From NCBI GenBank assembly GCA_934700265.1, contig CAKUXH010000028.1, positions 1 to 11,216 on the forward strand: a stretch of 11,216 nt of DNA, in the 5' to 3' direction. The notes beneath the pieces are model-generated. The model was given only the letters and a program-made list of their open reading frames with translations, had not been told where the DNA came from and ran no database searches. The stretch comes from an uncultured Opitutales bacterium (lineage in GTDB: Bacteria > Verrucomicrobiota > Verrucomicrobiia > Opitutales > UBA9783). Position numbers and translations under genes: made by a program. Every line of letters begins with the position of its first letter. The stretch's first letter is position 1. Below are positions 7,645-11,216 of this stretch, piece after piece.

Positions 7645-8538
7645 TTACAGAATATAATTAATTTCTTTTTCACTCAATTGATAACATTGGCAAATTAGTA
7701 ATTCCGCTTTTTCATATTCAGCTTTTTCTGCCAAAGCAATCAATTGTTTTTCAATATTTTCTGGTGGATTAAAAATTCTTAGAGGCAATAAGAAGTCTGG
7801 GCCTTTTCCACCAGTTGTATTTGCCGCTGAAAGAAAAATTTTAGTAAAAAACTGTGAATTGAAAAATATAGATAAATATTTAGTCTTTTTTCCTGTAATT
7901 AAGTATGCTTTATTGTTGATAAACATATCCGAGTTAACATACACTGCGTCCATAGAAGTGGAAATTTCTCGATATAATAGTTTCGGTTGCTTAAAATCCT
8001 CCCAATATGCGATGGTATCCTGCGTTTCGAACCACTTGTTGGATGTTTTCTTTCTGGCGCCAGGTTCGCCAGTCTGTTTTAATCTATCAAACCCGAAATC
8101 TAGAAGATATTTTTTTATAGCAGGAAGGGTATCTATATCATAATGGCGCGACGGAAATAACCCTATCAACCATAGACCTTTCCAATCGTATTTGTACCGT
8201 TTAATATCTCTCCCGCGCAAAATAGGCCGTATAATTTCGTCAGTTCTTTTGCGCTCATCTTTTGTTTTACAATTGGCTAAAATCTCTTCACGCTTTGCAG
8301 TAGTAATTATAAATGCTTCGTTGCAGCCTGTTAAAACACCTCTATTAATCTTAATATCCCAATCTCTGAGCGGTGTTCCATATTTTTCTATCTTGGCCCT
8401 GATACTCTGCTCAACTGGAGACAAAATTACCCAGGAATTGCTATCAAAAGTATTTTCTAACCATTGTTTCCCCGAGATGTTGATTTGCTTATTATTCCCA
8501 TGCAATACATGTGCTAGGGTGGAACGCGTATAGGTTCC
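7645..8538 (-). pseudogene. silent full-length alternative TRD cassette (tail B-2)
   Basis: The minus strand carries a 297-residue open tail starting at the right outer repeat (Gly-Thr-Tyr-Thr-Arg-Ser) and ending at a TAA at 7645-7647. It is collinear with methyltransferase residues 760-1070. The first ~65 residues are close to the expressed copy, the block from GCNEAF to about KGLW is encoded by the 156-bp perfect repeat, and the two recognition halves then diverge strongly (for example RHYDIDTLPAI in half B). Domain integrity and absence of stops argue for selection, although the cassette has no promoter or ribosome binding site. The only nominal start is a TTG at 8505, inside a conserved stretch. 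It would be expressed only after inversion. The protein would then be 1056 residues and should recognise a different DNA sequence. Confidence 0.8.
8177..8332 (-). repeat. 156-bp perfect inverted repeat, right copy
   Basis: This is the exact reverse complement of 6547-6702. I compared the two blocks ten bases at a time and found no mismatch. Identity ends abruptly on both sides. It lies between the two recognition halves of silent tail B-2. Confidence 0.9.
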
Positions 8539-8539
8539 T
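8524..8539 (-). repeat. outer inverted repeat, right copy (candidate crossover site)
   Basis: Exact inverted copy of 6340-6355. With its flank it forms a perfect 5-bp dyad, GGAAC (8521-8525) and GTTCC (8534-8538) around 8 bp, centred at 8529/8530. It lies 37 bp before the invertase start codon and its last base is the first T of a TATAAT. Confidence 0.8.
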
Positions 8540-8569
8540 ATAATTTAGATACATCTTATTTTTTAGGAG
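8539..8569 (+). promoter_or_regulatory. candidate invertase -10 box and ribosome binding site
   Basis: A consensus -10, TATAAT, occupies 8539-8544, immediately outside the crossover dyad. No good -35 is seen 16-18 bp upstream. That region lies inside the invertible segment and would be replaced by different DNA after inversion. AGGAG at 8565-8569 is a strong Shine-Dalgarno, 6 nt before the ATG at 8576. Invertase binding at the site would occlude the promoter, so autoregulation is plausible. Confidence 0.5.
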
Positions 8570-8575
8570 AAAACA

Positions 8576-9223
8576 ATGATATACGGTTATATTCGTGTAA
8601 GTTCAGATAAACAAACTGTCAAAAATCAGGAATTTGAGATTGGGAAATTCGCAAGAGAGCATAAAATCAAGATAGATTTATGGATTGAAGAAACCATTAG
8701 CTCGACAAAAGAGTTAAAAAAGCGAAAATTCGGTAAATTGCTTGAGAAATTACAGCCGGGGGATGTCATCATTACAACAGAATTATCTCGGCTAGGACGC
8801 AATTTGATGCAAATTATGGGCATTTTAAACCATTGTATGACTAACCAAGTTAAGATCATCACAACAAAGGAACATTATGAATTGGGGGATAATATCAATG
8901 CAAAAGTTCTTGCGTTTGCTTTCGGCCTTTCTGCTGAAATAGAAAGAAATCTGATTTCACAGCGCACGAGAGAAGCGCTAGCCCGAGTCAGAGCAGAAGG
9001 GAAAAAATTAGGTCGCCCTATTGGGGCAACTTCTCAGCGAACAAAACTCAAAGGTAAAGAAGCAGAAATAGAAAAGTATTTACAACTTAAAATATCAAAA
9101 AATAAAATTGCCAGGATGTTAGGAGTTCACCGATTAACATTGGCAGATTTTATGCATAAACATAATTTGACTTCGCTCCCGATAGTAAGCGGTAATAGAA
9201 ATTGGCAAAAGATAGCCCATTAA
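8576..9223 (+). CDS. small serine DNA invertase, Mpi/Hin-like
   Basis: This 215-residue enzyme cuts and rejoins DNA at paired sites through a serine-linked intermediate. It has the length and layout of small invertases and resolvases. The catalytic N-terminal motif is YIRVSS, with nucleophile most likely S9 and R7 beside it; the active-site arginines lie in SRLGR (71-75). A dimer-interface helix (about 115-140, with AEIERNLISQRTREAL) is followed by a GRP hinge and a C-terminal helix-turn-helix (about 165-200). The opening, ELSRLGRN and FGLSAEIERN segments closely resemble the master DNA invertase Mpi family of Bacteroidetes. Its place directly beside the right repeat makes it the likely enzyme for TRD inversion. 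Small invertases usually need an enhancer protein such as Fis; none is encoded here. A resolvase or transposon role is less likely because no transposase is present. Confidence 0.88.
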   Translation: MIYGYIRVSSDKQTVKNQEFEIGKFAREHKIKIDLWIEETISSTKELKKRKFGKLLEKLQPGDVIITTELSRLGRNLMQIMGILNHCMTNQVKIITTKEHYELGDNINAKVLAFAFGLSAEIERNLISQRTREALARVRAEGKKLGRPIGATSQRTKLKGKEAEIEKYLQLKISKNKIARMLGVHRLTLADFMHKHNLTSLPIVSGNRNWQKIAH

Positions 9224-9244
9224 ACTTAACTATCGGGAGTTTTT
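9176..9244 (+). promoter_or_regulatory. 11-bp stem hiding the DUF2924 ribosome binding site, or weak terminator
   Basis: CTCCCGATAGT (9176-9186, inside the invertase 3' end) is perfectly complementary to ACTATCGGGAG (9229-9239), with a 42-nt loop. The right arm contains GGGAG (9235-9239), the Shine-Dalgarno of the gene starting at 9245. A run of five T (9240-9244) follows. Ribosomes finishing the invertase would open the stem, so it may couple translation of the two genes; it could also terminate some transcripts. Confidence 0.45.
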
Positions 9245-9688
9245 ATGAAGAAAAAAACTGCGACATTAAATGCTGTAAATAAATCAAGCGACAAGTCTCA
9301 ACAGGTGGGGAACGGATACAAAAAGGCGCAAGTAGCGATTACTGCTAAACCGACTGGGAATAACCTACAATCCTCCAAACCCATATCTGGCCCCACAGAA
9401 TTGGCCAAATTGCGAGAAGTGGCCACACAGATTAATCCACTAGCCCAATTAATTTCTAAAAATAAGCAGCGGGCCGAAAAATACAACAATAAGAATCAAA
9501 AACTGCGGGATATCCGTATCCCGCTGCCCGGCTCTATATTGGAGAAAAAGTACAAAGGGCATCTTGTTGTGGTCAAAGTGTTGGAACACGGTTTTGAATA
9601 CAATAATAAATATTTCAAAACCCTGTCCGCCGTGGCGTGTGCCATCACGGGGCAACATTTAAGCGGGTATTATTTCTTCGGCTTATGA
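9245..9688 (+). CDS. DUF2924 domain protein, recombinase partner
   Basis: This 147-residue protein has a basic, Lys/Gln/Asn-rich, probably disordered N-terminus (1-50), a short helical segment (about 51-80) and a C-terminal DUF2924-like domain (about 89-147). The last shows the recognisable pattern IPLPGSILEKKYKG, then HGFEYNNKYFKTLSAVACAI, then an ending in FFGL. DUF2924 proteins are commonly found immediately upstream of large serine recombinases; their biochemical role is not established. Here the stop codon overlaps the recombinase start as ATGA, so the two are translationally coupled and probably work together, perhaps as a DNA-binding accessory or directionality factor (inference). GGGAG at 9235-9239 supports the start at 9245. 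The assignment rests on my recall of the family pattern. Confidence 0.75.
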   Translation: MKKKTATLNAVNKSSDKSQQVGNGYKKAQVAITAKPTGNNLQSSKPISGPTELAKLREVATQINPLAQLISKNKQRAEKYNNKNQKLRDIRIPLPGSILEKKYKGHLVVVKVLEHGFEYNNKYFKTLSAVACAITGQHLSGYYFFGL

Positions 9689-11124
9689 GTGACATTATAA
9701 AACCGATGAACTGCGCGGTTTATACCCGCAAATCTACCAGTGAGGGATTGGAACAGGATTTCAACTCGCTAGATGCCCAGCGTGAGGCTTGTATGGCATT
9801 TATTAAAAGCCAGCGTGGGGAAGGCTGGCAGGCGCTAGAAACCTCTTATGATGACGGTGGCTATACCGGGGCGAATACCGATCGCCCCGGTTTGCAGCGC
9901 TTGATAGAGGACATCAAACTGGGCAAGGTAAATTGCGTGGTCGTGTACAAGGTGGATAGATTATCACGCTCTTTGCTCGATTTCTCCCAGTTACTAGAAT
10001 TTTTTGATAAGCGTGAGGTGTCGTTTGTATCTGTCACGCAGAATTTTAATACCAAAACCTCTATGGGACGGCTAACGCTTAATATCTTGTTATCGTTTGC
10101 TCAATTTGAGCGCGAAATTATTAGCGAACGCACGCGAGATAAAATGGCGGCCTCTCGTATGAAAGGAAAGTTTTTAGGCGGAGGAATTCCATTTGGGTAC
10201 CAGTTAGATGAAAAAGCCCATAAGTTGGTACCACACCCAGAAACCGCCGAAGAAGTACGATTCATTTTTAATAGCGTACTGGAAGAAAAAAGTGTTGTCC
10301 CGGTACTTGCGCAACTAGAAAAGCGGGGAATTGTTCTTCGGGAGCGGAAATGCAAAAATGGGCGGGTTTTACCGGCACGCCCTATTTCGCGTGCGCAACT
10401 TTATCATATTATTCATAATCCGCTGTATATTGGGAAGGTTCTTTACAAAAAGAAAATTTATGAGGGTGAACACGACGGAATTGTGTCCGTAGAAACTTTT
10501 GAGGCGGTGCAAGAACTGTTAAATAATGGACGAAAAATGTATGAAATGGTAAGGAAAGCAACGCCTGGCATTTTGCGTGGTTTATTGTTTTGCGAAGTCT
10601 GTGGCAGTCCAATGGTTCCTATTTATGGGAAAAAGAAAAATACGAAACATTTTTATTACATTTGCCGGAAGTGCCGAGAAGAGGGTTATAAGTCCTGTCC
10701 CACACGGACGGTACGGCAACGAGAGTTCCATTTGGCGCTTATTGCAGAATTGGATAAAAATGGGGTTCTCAGCCGGGCCCTATTTGAACAATTATCCGAA
10801 TACGAGCAAGAAGAAACCCTTAAATCTATTATCTGCCGTATTGGGTACGAATACCAAGAAAGCAAAATTACGGTTGTATTGCGCAGTGGAACCGAATTTT
10901 CGTTCTGTGCCAATGTGAAGCCACACTCTGGACCTTGGAAACGGTCCGAATTGGTGGCCCGAAAAGCGGACAAACAGCCCAAGGTTGATAAAGCATTGTA
11001 CAAACAGACCTTGGCGCTACAAATCCGCGAATATATGCGCCTAAACGGCCTTAGCCAAGCCGCATGTGCGCGGGCTTTGGGACTTACGGCGGCCCGGGTT
11101 AGCCAACTCTTAAAGGAAAATTAA
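9685..11124 (+). CDS. large serine recombinase (integrase-like) with zinc ribbon
   Basis: This 479-residue recombinase contains a resolvase-type catalytic domain (about 8-160) with VYTRKS, nucleophile S17, the DRLSR motif (91-95) and the ERTRDKM helix region. A Recombinase domain follows (about 165-285), then a zinc ribbon with C303, C306, C327, C330 and probably C338. A C-terminal helix-turn-helix lies at about 443-478 (LSQAACARALGLTAARVSQLL). I start it at the ATG at 9685, which overlaps the preceding stop as ATGA; an upstream in-frame start at 9637 would sit inside the DUF2924 gene. The protein is shorter than many phage serine integrases but has all core domains. It and the DUF2924 gene are visibly less AT-rich than the defence genes, suggesting separate origin. 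It may be the integrase of a mobile element carrying the locus, or an independent insertion. It is less likely than the small invertase to act on the TRD sites. Confidence 0.88.
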   Translation: MSDIIKPMNCAVYTRKSTSEGLEQDFNSLDAQREACMAFIKSQRGEGWQALETSYDDGGYTGANTDRPGLQRLIEDIKLGKVNCVVVYKVDRLSRSLLDFSQLLEFFDKREVSFVSVTQNFNTKTSMGRLTLNILLSFAQFEREIISERTRDKMAASRMKGKFLGGGIPFGYQLDEKAHKLVPHPETAEEVRFIFNSVLEEKSVVPVLAQLEKRGIVLRERKCKNGRVLPARPISRAQLYHIIHNPLYIGKVLYKKKIYEGEHDGIVSVETFEAVQELLNNGRKMYEMVRKATPGILRGLLFCEVCGSPMVPIYGKKKNTKHFYYICRKCREEGYKSCPTRTVRQREFHLALIAELDKNGVLSRALFEQLSEYEQEETLKSIICRIGYEYQESKITVVLRSGTEFSFCANVKPHSGPWKRSELVARKADKQPKVDKALYKQTLALQIREYMRLNGLSQAACARALGLTAARVSQLLKEN

Positions 11125-11216
11125 GTTTTTAGTGTTAAATTTTGCAAAATAGATAGAAAGATAGCAAAAAAGTAGTTGAAAGGGCGAAAAGACGGGATAA
11201 GGAAAATCTATCTATT
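11125..11216. repeat. non-coding tail with short inverted repeats
   Basis: After the recombinase stop there is no gene. ATTTTGCAAAAT (11139-11150) is a perfect 12-bp palindrome. AATAGATAG (11148-11156) recurs inverted as CTATCTATT (11208-11216), running to the window edge. Sequence just downstream of a serine integrase gene can hold its attachment site, but nothing here proves that, and AT-rich palindromes this short can arise by chance. Confidence 0.3.

Larger units (their letters stand above)
6340..8539. mobile_element. proposed invertible TRD segment (shufflon-like)
   Basis: A 2.2-kb segment bounded by exact 16-bp inverted repeats holds the 3' end of the expressed methyltransferase gene on the plus strand and alternative 3' ends on the minus strand. 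The outer repeats lie in the same codon phase (Gly-Thr-Tyr-Thr-Arg in both). Inversion would join methyltransferase residues 1-759 to a 297-residue tail and give a 1056-residue protein. Homology between the arms continues inward but stops outward of the 16 bp, which places any crossover at the repeat and favours site-specific recombination. A Hin/Mpi-like invertase gene begins 37 bp beyond the right repeat. The mechanism is inference from layout; no inverted molecule is visible in a single sequence. Confidence 0.82.

Noticed and set aside
7645..8505. Independent 286-residue gene starting at the TTG at 8505
   Set aside because: The TTG is an ordinary Leu codon in a stretch conserved with the methyltransferase, homology extends 11 codons further upstream to the repeat, and there is no ribosome binding site. 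It is a silent cassette tail.
1..11216. CRISPR array or tRNA/rRNA genes
   Set aside because: No regularly spaced direct repeats and no cloverleaf or rRNA-like segments were seen on reading through the window.

Overview
The window is an accessory region of an AT-rich bacterial genome. It holds a two-gene restriction-modification-like defence operon whose DNA-recognition domain appears to be switchable by DNA inversion. The pairing of a DUF2924 protein with a large serine recombinase at the right end is familiar from Alphaproteobacteria. The small invertase resembles the Mpi family, best known from gut Bacteroidetes. An AT-rich, possibly gut-associated proteobacterium that acquired mobile defence DNA fits both, but the taxonomy is inference.

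Layout. 1-383: a short hypothetical gene with a GC-rich hairpin before it. 384-764: no protein gene, but a densely structured RNA (about 501-700) ending in a textbook intrinsic terminator, followed by a dyad and the ribosome binding site of the next gene. 765-4058: a protein with an N-terminal phospholipase D-type nuclease domain and a SNF2-like helicase core. 4064-7276: an Eco57I/TaqI-like adenine-N6 DNA methyltransferase with a C-terminal target-recognition domain (TRD). 7267-8538, minus strand: silent TRD sequence with no promoter, ribosome binding site or credible start codon. It consists of one full alternative tail (B-2) and, directly after its stop and in the same frame, the C-terminal half of a third (half 3). 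8576-9223: a small serine DNA invertase. 9245-9688 and 9685-11124: a DUF2924 protein and a large zinc-ribbon serine recombinase, overlapping by ATGA. 11125-11216: short inverted repeats and no gene.

How it works together (inference). A 16-bp sequence inside the methyltransferase gene (6340-6355) recurs as an exact inverted copy at 8524-8539, at the upstream edge of the invertase gene. Both copies are read in the same codon frame. Inverting the intervening 2.2 kb would therefore replace the last 311 residues of the methyltransferase with the 297-residue silent tail, without a frameshift. A nested inverted pair (6901-6924 and 7619-7642), also frame-matched, could swap only the second TRD half and give a third protein. 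A 156-bp perfect inverted repeat lies between the two TRD halves. The methyltransferase-TRD probably sets the recognition sequence for both modification and helicase/nuclease restriction, so inversion would change the specificity of the whole system. This is a phase-variable, shufflon-like defence locus. Upstream, an 11-nt segment complementary to the terminator loop suggests a terminator/antiterminator switch controlling operon expression.
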